64,000 nt of DNA from an uncultured Prevotellaceae bacterium. GTDB taxonomy: Bacteria; Bacteroidota; Bacteroidia; Bacteroidales; Bacteroidaceae. Under the pieces are notes generated by a model. The model was not told the DNA's origin, did not search any database, and worked only from the letters and a program-made list of their open reading frames with translations. Positions 10,352 through 18,287 of this stretch are shown here, one piece after another. Position numbers and translations under genes: made by a program. The stretch is from NCBI GenBank assembly GCA_900314715.1, contig OMWI01000001.1, positions 62,001 through 126,000 on the forward strand, in the 5' to 3' direction. Position 1 is the stretch's first letter. The number at the start of each line of letters is the position of its first letter.

Positions 10352-11452
10352 TTAAACATTAAACCTAAAGTGCATAATATCACCATCTTGCACAACGTAT
10401 TCCTTACCCTCAATGCCCATCTTACCAGCCTCTTTCACGGCAGCCTCAGAGCCATAATGGATATAGTCTTCGTATTTGATGACCTCTGCGCGGATAAAGC
10501 CTTTTTCAAAGTCGGTATGGATAACGCCAGCACATTGCGGGGCTTTCCAACCACGTTTGTAGGTCCAGGCTTTCACTTCCATAGGACCAGCTGTGATGAA
10601 AGTTTCAAGATTCAAGAGTGAATAGGCTTTCTTGATGAGGCGATTCACACCACTCTCCTCCAATCCCAATTCCTCTAAAAACATCAGTTTGTCCTCATAA
10701 CTTTCCAGTTCGGCGATGTCCTCTTCGGTCTTGGCTGCGATAATCATGGCTTCTGCACCTTCTTCTTTTGCCAATGCCTCTATTTGGCGAGTGAATTCAT
10801 TGCCGTCTTTGGCTTCCGATTCACTCACGTTGCAGACATATAATACGGGTTTGGCGGTCAGAAGGAAAAGATTGCGGGCTGTTTCTTGCTCTTCCTTGGA
10901 GTCAAATTCCACGATGCGGGCATTTTTGCCTTGTTCAAGTACCTCTTTATATGCTTTCAAGACAGCAACTTCTACCTTGGCGTCTTTGTTGCCAGCGGCA
11001 GCTGCTTTCTCTGTCTTGCTCAATCGACTCTCGATGGTCTCCAAATCTTTCAATTGGAGTTCGGTATCAATGATTTCCTTATCGCGAATGGGGTTAATCG
11101 TTCCGTCAACGTGTGTGATGTTTTCATCCTCAAAGCAGCGTAATACATGGATGATAGCATCGGTTTCACGAATGTTTCCAAGGAATTTATTACCCAATCC
11201 CTCACCTTTTGATGCTCCTTTTACCAAACCGGCAATGTCAACGATTTCGCAAGTTGCAGGGACGATACGACCAGGATGCACGAGTTCGGCAAGCTTGGTA
11301 AGTCGCTCATCGGGTACGGTGATGACACCAACATTGGGTTCTATTGTACAAAAGGGAAAATTGGCTGCCTGTGCCTTGGCACTTGAAAGGCAGTTGAAAA
11401 GTGTGGACTTACCAACGTTAGGAAGTCCTACGATACCACATTTTAATGCCAT
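10352..11452 (-). CDS. ychF: Redox-regulated ribosome-binding ATPase YchF
   Basis: Obg-related P-loop protein that binds ribosomes and prefers ATP. 366 residues. The N-terminus reads MALKCGIVGLPNVGKSTLFNCL (P-loop at about 8-15), followed by NFPFCTIEPNVG, DIAGLVKGASKGEGLGNKFL (switch/G3 region) and a C-terminal TGS domain (AWTYKRGWKAPQCAGVIHTD). Length and motif order are normal. It lies upstream of lgt on the same strand. A TACCTTTG -7 box lies 32 bp upstream of the start. Confidence 0.96.
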   Translation of the reverse strand: MALKCGIVGLPNVGKSTLFNCLSSAKAQAANFPFCTIEPNVGVITVPDERLTKLAELVHPGRIVPATCEIVDIAGLVKGASKGEGLGNKFLGNIRETDAIIHVLRCFEDENITHVDGTINPIRDKEIIDTELQLKDLETIESRLSKTEKAAAAGNKDAKVEVAVLKAYKEVLEQGKNARIVEFDSKEEQETARNLFLLTAKPVLYVCNVSESEAKDGNEFTRQIEALAKEEGAEAMIIAAKTEEDIAELESYEDKLMFLEELGLEESGVNRLIKKAYSLLNLETFITAGPMEVKAWTYKRGWKAPQCAGVIHTDFEKGFIRAEVIKYEDYIHYGSEAAVKEAGKMGIEGKEYVVQDGDIMHFRFNV

Positions 11453-11483
11453 TTTCTTCTATAAACGTTTATAAATCAGGTTG

Positions 11484-11491
11484 CAAAGGTA
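11484..11491 (-). promoter_or_regulatory. -7 box TACCTTTG for ychF
   Basis: Exact TAnnTTTG on the minus strand, about 32 bp upstream of the ychF ATG. No -33 TTTG is visible at the expected distance. Confidence 0.5.
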
Positions 11492-11567
11492 CGAAAAAGT
11501 AGTGAAAAGATGCCTCTTCCATTCAACTTTTTGTATTATGATAGTGACAAATGGTCAGATTTATATC

Positions 11568-12641
11568 TTAATTATTGCAGATAAGGGCTGTGATGCGATT
11601 GAGTTCGAGGCAACGTTGGCGCATATATTCTATCTTTTCGTTTTGGTAGGGAAAGGGAGCAAGCATCAATAATTGTCCTTTTGTACATGCTTCTATGTAA
11701 CGTGGTTGAGGTTTAAAGAAAGAAGGGAAGCCATTAAGTAGAAGCACTATCAGAGGAATATTATCGTTCATGGCGGCAGTGGCAACCTGCTGTTCTCCAG
11801 GGCTGATACAGGGAGAGACGACAATGGCTCCATCGTGTTTAGCTCTTTCAAGGATATTTGCCTTATAAAGTGCTATCTCTTCTGTCGTCATTTTTCGGGA
11901 GCATTGTATTTGTATCTTCATCGGATTATCGAGGAGGAAGCGATTGCCTATGGCTTGCATGGAGATACCTGCCACGTTGAGTGCTCCGAGGTTGGTGAAG
12001 TATTCTGGGTGTTGGCGCTTTATAAGAAGGCGGCGTGGATTATCATCGAGATAAGCCAGCATGCGAGCAAGATGTCCTCTTCCCCGAAGGATGCGGTCGT
12101 TGTAATTGAGCTCCCATAGTTTTCCTTGGTGGTTGTTTTGTGACTGCGGTGATACCGCAGTATACTGGACGCGATTATATGTGCTGACGTCTTGTTGTCC
12201 AGTGTACTTCGGCATTGCCGAAGATATTATTCCCAGCTCTCTTGCTGCTTTTCTTGTACCTATTTTGAAACCATTAATCACATGCCCTAAATGCTTCTCC
12301 ATCCTCTCATGTACGAAGAGTATTCCATGGATGTGATCAGGCATGATGCATAGCTTCATCATCTCTATCTGAGGATGGAAACGAGGGATTGCCATCCAGC
12401 AATCTCTTACAGCTTCGCCCATTGGAGAAAGAATTACATGCGGTGCGTCTTCTCCTTCTTTGATATCGGGATTTCCCGCCAATTTACCGAGTATTGGCTT
12501 TCTTCCTTCGATGGCAATGGTAATCATATAGATACCTCTGTCGAGGTAGTCATTCAGGTTGCATCGCCGTTTCATGGAAGGTTTTTTGCCTTTGGCATAT
12601 TTCTCCCATTTTGTTGGCTCGTTTGTGTTTCTTTTTTCCAT
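11568..12641 (-). CDS. REP-associated tyrosine transposase (RAYT, Y1/HUH family)
   Basis: 357 residues. The HUH motif is visible in MPDHIHGILFV (about residue 103). A C-terminal block (NYNDRILRGRGHLARML, then YLDDNPRRLL) is typical of RAYT/TnpA_REP proteins of the IS200/IS605 superfamily. These single-strand nucleases act on REP hairpins and are usually domesticated, single-copy genes. REP-like hairpins lie just upstream (12670-12686) and, unusually, inside the reading frame (12144-12223), where they encode part of the linker between the HUH region and the C-terminal block. The reading frame stays open through them. The C-terminal ~120 residues beyond YFTNLG are not recognised. It sits between ychF and polA, both highly conserved genes. 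Confidence 0.87.
   Translation of the reverse strand: MEKRNTNEPTKWEKYAKGKKPSMKRRCNLNDYLDRGIYMITIAIEGRKPILGKLAGNPDIKEGEDAPHVILSPMGEAVRDCWMAIPRFHPQIEMMKLCIMPDHIHGILFVHERMEKHLGHVINGFKIGTRKAARELGIISSAMPKYTGQQDVSTYNRVQYTAVSPQSQNNHQGKLWELNYNDRILRGRGHLARMLAYLDDNPRRLLIKRQHPEYFTNLGALNVAGISMQAIGNRFLLDNPMKIQIQCSRKMTTEEIALYKANILERAKHDGAIVVSPCISPGEQQVATAAMNDNIPLIVLLLNGFPSFFKPQPRYIEACTKGQLLMLAPFPYQNEKIEYMRQRCLELNRITALICNN
12144..12223. repeat. Paired inverted REP-like hairpins inside the RAYT gene
   Basis: Hairpin 1 is CTGCGGT-gat-ACCGCAG (12144-12160) and hairpin 2 is CTTCGGC-att-GCCGAAG (12207-12223). They are connected by an outer inverted repeat, TATACTGGAC (12161-12170) with GTCCAGTGTA (12197-12206). 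Together they form an 80-bp BIME-like unit within coding sequence that keeps the frame. Confidence 0.8.
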
Positions 12642-12669
12642 AGTTTATTTTAGTATTAAGGTTTTTGAA

Positions 12670-12686
12670 CTGCGGCGGTGCCGCAG
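12670..12686. repeat. Single REP-like hairpin between polA and RAYT
   Basis: CTGCGGC-ggt-GCCGCAG followed by TATATGG. It shares stem and flank with the first hairpin of the pair inside the transposase gene (CTGCGGT...ACCGCAG then TATACTGG). It lies just downstream of the polA stop and upstream of the RAYT start. Confidence 0.75.
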
Positions 12687-12702
12687 TATATGGGGACGGT
12701 AG

Positions 12703-15465
12703 TTAGTGTGCTTCAAGCCAATTCTCACCGAAACCACAATCTGCAATAAGAGGTACTTTCAGTTGGATTGCGCCTTGCATTTCTTCGAGAACGATGCGTT
12801 CTACTTGTTCTTTTTCCTCGGGATAGACCGAGAAATTGAGTTCGTCGTGTACTTGAAGAATCATTTTCGAACGTATTCCCTCTCTTTTGAAACGATTGGA
12901 AATGCGAATCATCGCCACCTTAATGATGTCGGCAGCCGTTCCTTGAATGGGGGCATTGATGGCATTTCGCTCGGCAAATCCACGAACGGTAGCATTATGA
13001 GAATTGATATCGGGCAGATAACGACGACGACCGAATAAAGTGGTAACATAACCCTTTTCACGAGCTACTTGTTTTGATTTCTCCATATAGTCGTGAACCT
13101 GTGGGAATGTTTCGAAATAACCATCGATGAGTCGTTTGGCTTCATCGCGCGAAATGTCGAGTCGTTCGGCAAGACCAAACACCGTAATACCGTAAATAAT
13201 ACCGAAATTAGCGCGTTTCGACTTTGTGCGCTCATCACGCGTCACGTCTTCTATGGCCTTTTTATAAATGTTTGCGGCAGTTGCAGCATGTAAATCCTTC
13301 CCTTCGCGGAACACTCGTATCATGTTTTCATCTTCAGAGAGATGGGCCATCACACGCAATTCAATTTGGGAATAATCAGCAGAGAAGAACAGACAACCTG
13401 GTTCGGGAACAAATGCCTTTCTGATTTCCTTTCCATCCTCGCCTCGTATAGGGATATTTTGTAAGTTTGGGTCACTCGAACTCAGTCTTCCCGTTGCGGT
13501 AATAGTCTGGTTAAACGACGTATGTATATGTCCTGTTCGTTTGTTGATAAGGTTTGGAAGCGCATCAATATACGTACCGAGCAACTTTTTCAATCCCCGA
13601 TGTTCCAAGATATCTTCCACGATTTCGTGCTTGTTTTTCAGTTGTTGAAGCACTTCCTCGGAAGTAACATATTGTCCCGTCTTGGTTTTTTTGGCTTTCT
13701 CTACGATTTTCATTTTTTCAAATAAGATGTCGCCCACTTGTTTTGGAGAAGCGATATTAAACCTTTCACCTGCCAATTCATAGATACGCGCCTCTATTTC
13801 ATTCATTCGATTGGTCAAAGCACGTGAAGTTTCCTTGAGAGAATCTGTATCCAAAATCACTCCGTTCATTTCCATTTCAGCCAAAACAGGCATCAGAGGC
13901 ATTTCAATATCATAAAACAAATCCTCACATTCATTTTTCTTCAATTCTGGTTCAAGTTTGTTTTTCAGACGAAGGGTGATGTCCGCATCTTCGGCAGCAT
14001 ATTCATAAACCTCAGAAGGCGTCAAGTCGCGCATGGATTTTTGGTTCTTTCCCTTAGGACCAATCAATTCGTCGATATGAATGGTTTGATAGTTGAGATA
14101 AACCTCTGCCATGTAATCCATATTATGACGAAGTTCTGGTTGGATGAGATAATGGGCAATCATAGTGTCCCACATCTTTCCTGCCAAATGAATGTCATAG
14201 TTACGCAATACCTCAAGATCGTACTTCAAGTTTTGTCCTACCTTCAAAATATTCGGGTCTTCATAAACAGGTTTGAATATGTTTACGATTTTTTGTGCTT
14301 CTTCTCGATTGGCAGGAATGGGAATGTAAAATGCTTCAAATTCCTTCACGGAGAAGCTTAAACCTACTAATTCTGCATCTATTGCGTTCGTTGAAGTGGT
14401 TTCAGTATCTAAACTTAAAATTTTATTTGTCCTAAATAAATCACATAACAATATCATATCCTCTTGATTTTCAATCAATTTGTAATCATGAGGAGTGGTT
14501 TTTAGGGTTAAAAAATCGACATTTTTTTGTGTTTCTTGGGAATCGTCGGGATTTTCAGCAAATAAATCCAGTTGTTTTGAAACGGTTTTTGGCTTATTTT
14601 CAACTTTATTAAGAATTTTGTCCGCAAGCGTCTTAAACTCTAAGTCAAGGAACAATTTTCTCAATTTCTCTCGATCGGGTTCCACCAACCTAAATTCTTC
14701 TGGGTTGAAATCGATAGGTACGTCAATGCGAATAGTTGCCAAGAATTTCGACATCTTGATGTCCTCAACAGCGTTTTCTACCTTTTCACGTAATTTTCCC
14801 TTGATTTCATCGGTATGTTGCAACAAATTATCGATGTTTTCGAATTCATTGATGAGTTTCACTGCAGTTTTCTCTCCCACTCCAGGACAACCTGGGAAGT
14901 TGTCGGCACTATCTCCCATGAGAGCCAATAGGTCTATGATTTGATTTGTCGATGAAATGCCGTATTTTTCGCAAACCTCTTTTGGTCCCATCTTTTCATA
15001 TCCACCACCATGACGTGGTCTGAATTGGAAGACATTCTCACGAACTAATTGTCCATAATCCTTATCTGGCGTGAGCATATATGTTTCTATTCCGGCTGCA
15101 CCCGCTTTCAACGCAAGTGTACCGATGACATCGTCTGCCTCAAAACCATCTACTTGTAAGATAGGAATATGAAACGCCTCTAATAATTCCTTAATGATTG
15201 GAACAGACAATTTAATGTCTTCAGGAGTTTCTTCTCGTTGTGCTTTATACTCAGGAAATGCTTCGTTTCGGAATGTTTTCCCATGGTCGAAAGCTACACC
15301 TATATACGTTGGTTTCTCCTTTGTCAAGATTTCGTTGAGTGTATTGACAAATCCCATAATCGCTGATGTATTCATTCCCTTGGAATTGATTCGCGGATTC
15401 TTAATGAATGCGTAGTATGAGCGATAAATGAGCGCGTAAGCGTCTAAAAGAAAGAGTTTATCCAT
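12703..15465 (-). CDS. polA: DNA polymerase I
   Basis: 920 residues with all three activities visible. The 5' nuclease domain starts MDKLFLLDAYALIYRSYYAF (1-~290). The 3'-5' exonuclease (about 325-520) keeps its metal-binding residues (LSLDTETTS, GQNLKYDLEVL, YAAEDADITL), so proofreading is probably intact. The family A polymerase has motif A DYSQIELRVMAHL (about 697), motif B RANFGIIYGITVFG and motif C QVHDELNFSV (about 872). It fills Okazaki gaps and repairs excision tracts. It is divergent from the polyprenyl synthase gene, with an 80-bp AT-rich gap between them. Confidence 0.98.
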   Translation of the reverse strand: MDKLFLLDAYALIYRSYYAFIKNPRINSKGMNTSAIMGFVNTLNEILTKEKPTYIGVAFDHGKTFRNEAFPEYKAQREETPEDIKLSVPIIKELLEAFHIPILQVDGFEADDVIGTLALKAGAAGIETYMLTPDKDYGQLVRENVFQFRPRHGGGYEKMGPKEVCEKYGISSTNQIIDLLALMGDSADNFPGCPGVGEKTAVKLINEFENIDNLLQHTDEIKGKLREKVENAVEDIKMSKFLATIRIDVPIDFNPEEFRLVEPDREKLRKLFLDLEFKTLADKILNKVENKPKTVSKQLDLFAENPDDSQETQKNVDFLTLKTTPHDYKLIENQEDMILLCDLFRTNKILSLDTETTSTNAIDAELVGLSFSVKEFEAFYIPIPANREEAQKIVNIFKPVYEDPNILKVGQNLKYDLEVLRNYDIHLAGKMWDTMIAHYLIQPELRHNMDYMAEVYLNYQTIHIDELIGPKGKNQKSMRDLTPSEVYEYAAEDADITLRLKNKLEPELKKNECEDLFYDIEMPLMPVLAEMEMNGVILDTDSLKETSRALTNRMNEIEARIYELAGERFNIASPKQVGDILFEKMKIVEKAKKTKTGQYVTSEEVLQQLKNKHEIVEDILEHRGLKKLLGTYIDALPNLINKRTGHIHTSFNQTITATGRLSSSDPNLQNIPIRGEDGKEIRKAFVPEPGCLFFSADYSQIELRVMAHLSEDENMIRVFREGKDLHAATAANIYKKAIEDVTRDERTKSKRANFGIIYGITVFGLAERLDISRDEAKRLIDGYFETFPQVHDYMEKSKQVAREKGYVTTLFGRRRYLPDINSHNATVRGFAERNAINAPIQGTAADIIKVAMIRISNRFKREGIRSKMILQVHDELNFSVYPEEKEQVERIVLEEMQGAIQLKVPLIADCGFGENWLEAH

Positions 15466-15525
15466 AAATATTCATTTTAATGCGTAAAATTACAAAAAAA
15501 ATCGCAATAATATTGAGATTTTCAT

Positions 15526-15533
15526 TAATTTTG
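15526..15533 (+). promoter_or_regulatory. -7 box TAATTTTG for the polyprenyl synthase gene
   Basis: Exact TAnnTTTG, 17 bp upstream of ATG 15551. It implies a leader of roughly 13 nt. No -33 element is seen at canonical spacing. Confidence 0.5.
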
Positions 15534-15550
15534 TATCAAAATTCGTGATC

Positions 15551-16528
15551 ATGGATTATCTTTCGACGATTAAGCAACCAATTTCTCAGGTGTTAGACGA
15601 GTTCGTTTTGCGTTTTTCAGACTCTCTTTCTCATACTGACGGTTTATTGTCCCAAGCTTTGGAACATATTAAAAGCCGCGGTGGGAAACGCATGCGACCT
15701 ATGTTGATTTTCTTACTTGCTAAAAATTTTGGTCAAGTTTCTGACGTAACACAGAATGCTGCTTTAGGTTTGGAATTGCTACATACTGCAAGTCTTGTGC
15801 ACGATGATGTGGTTGATGAAAGTACCGAGCGTAGAGGACAAGCATCTGTGAATGCTACCTATAATAATAAGGTAGCCGTTTTGGTGGGTGATTATGTACT
15901 ATCTACTGCCCTACTCCACATCTCTTATACCCGTTCAGATATCATCGTAAGAGAATTAGCTAATCTCGGAAGAACCCTTTCTAACGGAGAAATCCTGCAA
16001 TTATCCAATATTCGTAACCAAATAATCTCGGAAGACGTTTATTATCAAGTAATTATGCAAAAAACAGCCGCTCTTTTTGAGTCTTGTGCTACTATTGGCG
16101 CGTTATCTGCAGGTGCAAGTACTGAACAAATAGAGGCAGCTAAGGTTTTTGGCAGAAATATCGGTATTATTTTCCAGATTAGAGATGATATTTTTGACTA
16201 TTTTGATTCTAAAGACATTGGTAAACCTACTGGAAATGACATGATGGAAGGAAAGTTAACCCTACCAATTATCTATGCTTTGAATCATCAACCTAATCCT
16301 CAAATGGATTTATTGGCTCAAAAGGTTAAAAATGGAACGGTAAAAACAGATGAAATTGCTCAATTAGTAGATTTTGCCAAGCAAAATGGCGGAATTGAAT
16401 ATGCAGAAAAGAGAATGAAAGATTATCATCAGTCTGCAAATGAGTTTATCAATCGATGGGTAATAAAAGAAGATTTAAAAACCTCATTATCCGCTTATCT
16501 CGATTTTGTGATAGAAAGGCAAATCTAA
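15551..16528 (+). CDS. Trans-polyprenyl diphosphate synthase (octaprenyl/solanesyl type)
   Basis: Condenses isopentenyl diphosphate onto an allylic primer to make the long all-trans chain of menaquinone. Both aspartate-rich motifs are present: LVHDDVVDEST (first DDxxD) and QIRDDIFDYF (second), as is GGKRMRPMLIFLLAK near the N-terminus. The frame is also open from a GTG at 15545, but ATG 15551 (MDYLSTIKQPISQVLDEF) fits homologues better and is used here, giving 325 residues. The product would feed the quinone pool used by the fumarate reductase/succinate dehydrogenase encoded downstream. Chain length cannot be read from sequence by eye. Confidence 0.92.
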   Translation: MDYLSTIKQPISQVLDEFVLRFSDSLSHTDGLLSQALEHIKSRGGKRMRPMLIFLLAKNFGQVSDVTQNAALGLELLHTASLVHDDVVDESTERRGQASVNATYNNKVAVLVGDYVLSTALLHISYTRSDIIVRELANLGRTLSNGEILQLSNIRNQIISEDVYYQVIMQKTAALFESCATIGALSAGASTEQIEAAKVFGRNIGIIFQIRDDIFDYFDSKDIGKPTGNDMMEGKLTLPIIYALNHQPNPQMDLLAQKVKNGTVKTDEIAQLVDFAKQNGGIEYAEKRMKDYHQSANEFINRWVIKEDLKTSLSAYLDFVIERQI

Positions 16529-16532
16529 TAAT

Positions 16533-16559
16533 AAAGGAGACGAATTAATCGCCTCCTTT
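16533..16559. terminator. Bidirectional terminator between polyprenyl synthase and deoC
   Basis: Arms 16533-16543 (AAAGGAGACGA) and 16549-16559 (TCGCCTCCTTT) pair over 11 bp with one mismatch, between two convergent genes. Short A/T tracts flank both sides. Confidence 0.7.
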
Positions 16560-16573
16560 ATTTATTCATATTC

Positions 16574-17464
16574 TTAGAAGAATTTTGTTTCCTTTCCGAT
16601 GATTTCACTCAATAATAGATTAGCTAATCTACTCGTTCCTAATCTAAGCCATTTATTGGTTAACCACTTTTCTCCTAAAACTTCCTTGACAATTGTATAA
16701 TAAATAAGTGCGTCAGATACAGTATTTAAACCTCCTGCTGGTTTGAAACCAATTTGGATTCCCGTTTCATCGTAATATTCCTTGATGGCTTGACACATCA
16801 CGTATGCTGCTTCTGGCGTAGCGCTTATTTTCTCTTTTCCCGTAGAAGTCTTGATGTAATCAGCACCAGCATACATCGATAATATTGATGCTTTTTTGAT
16901 GTTAGATGCAGTTTTCAGATCACCCGTTTCCAATATTACTTTCATTGGAGCATCGCCACAAGCTTGTTTTAATTCGCTAATATCATCACATACGCTTTCA
17001 TAATCACCACTAAGGAATTTACCAACGGGCATTACAATGTCAATTTCTGTTGCTCCGTCTTGTACGGCAAGTGCTGTTTCGGCAATTTTCACCTCAATAC
17101 GTGCTTGTGAAGACGGAAAACTACCAGAAACGCATGCTACCTCTACGCCTTCCACTTCCAAACTTTCGCTTACAATTTTAGCAAAGCAAGGATAAACACA
17201 GATAGTTGCAACATGGGGAAGTTCAGGATAAGCATCTTCAAATTGATTCACCTTTTCAGTAAAGGCCAAAACGCTTTCGTCAGAATCGGTTGTTTTCAAT
17301 GTAGTGAGTTCTACACTTCCCATCAAAAATTTCTTCACCTCTACCCTATCGTTTTCTGGTACTTTTTCGGCAATGATTTTCCTTACCTTTTCGGCAATCT
17401 CCTCGTCGTTGAGGTCAACGTTATATTTACTTAACGCCTCTTCATATTTACTTAATTGTGCCAT
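16574..17464 (-). CDS. deoC: Deoxyribose-phosphate aldolase
   Basis: Class I aldolase that reversibly splits 2-deoxyribose 5-phosphate into glyceraldehyde 3-phosphate and acetaldehyde in deoxynucleoside catabolism. 296 residues, the longer type common in Bacteroidetes. The Schiff-base lysine lies in GADYIKTSTGK (about residue 203). The second catalytic region is GIQIGFKPAGGLNT, and EIDIVMPVGKFLSGD is also present. It is the last gene of a tightly packed series (mnmG-apt-uvrC-dtd-mazG-like-deoC); the upstream gene ends 4 bp away. Confidence 0.95.
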   Translation of the reverse strand: MAQLSKYEEALSKYNVDLNDEEIAEKVRKIIAEKVPENDRVEVKKFLMGSVELTTLKTTDSDESVLAFTEKVNQFEDAYPELPHVATICVYPCFAKIVSESLEVEGVEVACVSGSFPSSQARIEVKIAETALAVQDGATEIDIVMPVGKFLSGDYESVCDDISELKQACGDAPMKVILETGDLKTASNIKKASILSMYAGADYIKTSTGKEKISATPEAAYVMCQAIKEYYDETGIQIGFKPAGGLNTVSDALIYYTIVKEVLGEKWLTNKWLRLGTSRLANLLLSEIIGKETKFF

Positions 17465-17468
17465 AATA

Positions 17469-17795
17469 TTATGCTTTTAATTTTGGATTTTGTATATGTC
17501 TTAATTGATCTCTTTTGGTTTTCTTTTCCATGCTTTTGTTGAATTCCTCCGTTAAATCAACTCCTGTTTGGTTGGCTAAACAGATAAGAACCCACAAAAC
17601 ATCAGCCATTTCTTCACCCAGGTTTTCCTTTTCGCCATTCTTAAAACTTTGGTCGCCATATTTACGGGCAATAACTCGAGCCAACTCACCCACTTCTTCC
17701 GTGAGAATCGCCATATTAGTTAGTTCGCTGAAGTATCTCACACCATATTGCTTAATCCAATGGTCAACTTCTTCCTGTGCCTCTTTGATAGTCAT
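17469..17795 (-). CDS. MazG-like nucleotide pyrophosphohydrolase
   Basis: 108 residues, a single all-alpha MazG-type domain. The EEVGEL motif (LTEEVGELARVIARKYG) and the downstream E-x-x-x-D pair in LGEEMADVLWVLICLAN are the magnesium-binding signature of this superfamily, which hydrolyses nucleoside triphosphates to monophosphates and pyrophosphate. It sits 3 bp after dtd and 4 bp before deoC, so an operon with other nucleotide/tRNA clean-up genes is likely. The substrate is unknown. Confidence 0.92.
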   Translation of the reverse strand: MTIKEAQEEVDHWIKQYGVRYFSELTNMAILTEEVGELARVIARKYGDQSFKNGEKENLGEEMADVLWVLICLANQTGVDLTEEFNKSMEKKTKRDQLRHIQNPKLKA

Positions 17796-17798
17796 CGA

Positions 17799-18251
17799 TT
17801 ATTCTTTGTTTTTAGTATCCATACAAATAGTAACTGGTCCATCATTGAGTAATTCCACTTTCATATCCGCTCCAAATTCGCCAGTTTTCACGTTTAATTG
17901 TGATTCTAATGCTAACTTTTCGCAAAATTGATTATATAATGGTATAGAAATCTCGTGTTTTGCAGCTCTAAACCAACTGGGTCTATTCCCTTTTTTATAG
18001 GAAGCGAATAAAGTAAACTGACTAATCACGAGAAATTCTCCCCCATTTTCCATAATGGATTTATTCATTACCCCATTTTCATCATCAAAAACGCGTAGAT
18101 TGATGACTTTCTTCACCAACCAATCAATATCTTCCTCGCCATCATTTTCTTCAATTCCCAGTAAAAGTAGGAATCCGTTTCCAATCTTAGATTTTACATT
18201 CCCGTCAATTGTAACTGAAGCGTGACTTACTCGTTGAATAACTACTCTCAT
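17799..18251 (-). CDS. dtd: D-aminoacyl-tRNA deacylase
   Basis: Removes D-amino acids, and glycine, mischarged on tRNA. 150 residues, normal for the family. It begins MRVVIQRVSHASVTIDG. The active-site SQFTL motif is seen in LVISQFTLFASYKKGNRPSW, and the C-terminal motif G-x-N-D-G-P-V-T appears as LLNDGPVTICMDT, with LNDGP in place of the usual NDGP context. A TATATTTG box ends 4 nt before the start codon (18256-18263), which suggests its own possibly leaderless transcript in addition to read-through from uvrC. Confidence 0.95.
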   Translation of the reverse strand: MRVVIQRVSHASVTIDGNVKSKIGNGFLLLLGIEENDGEEDIDWLVKKVINLRVFDDENGVMNKSIMENGGEFLVISQFTLFASYKKGNRPSWFRAAKHEISIPLYNQFCEKLALESQLNVKTGEFGADMKVELLNDGPVTICMDTKNKE

Positions 18252-18255
18252 GCTG

Positions 18256-18263
18256 CAAATATA
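18256..18263 (-). promoter_or_regulatory. -7 box TATATTTG directly before dtd
   Basis: Exact TAnnTTTG on the minus strand with only 4 nt between its G and the dtd ATG. It would place the transcription start at or next to the start codon. No -33 TTTG is seen. Confidence 0.4.
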
Positions 18264-18287
18264 TGAAAAATAATCTATATTTCCACT

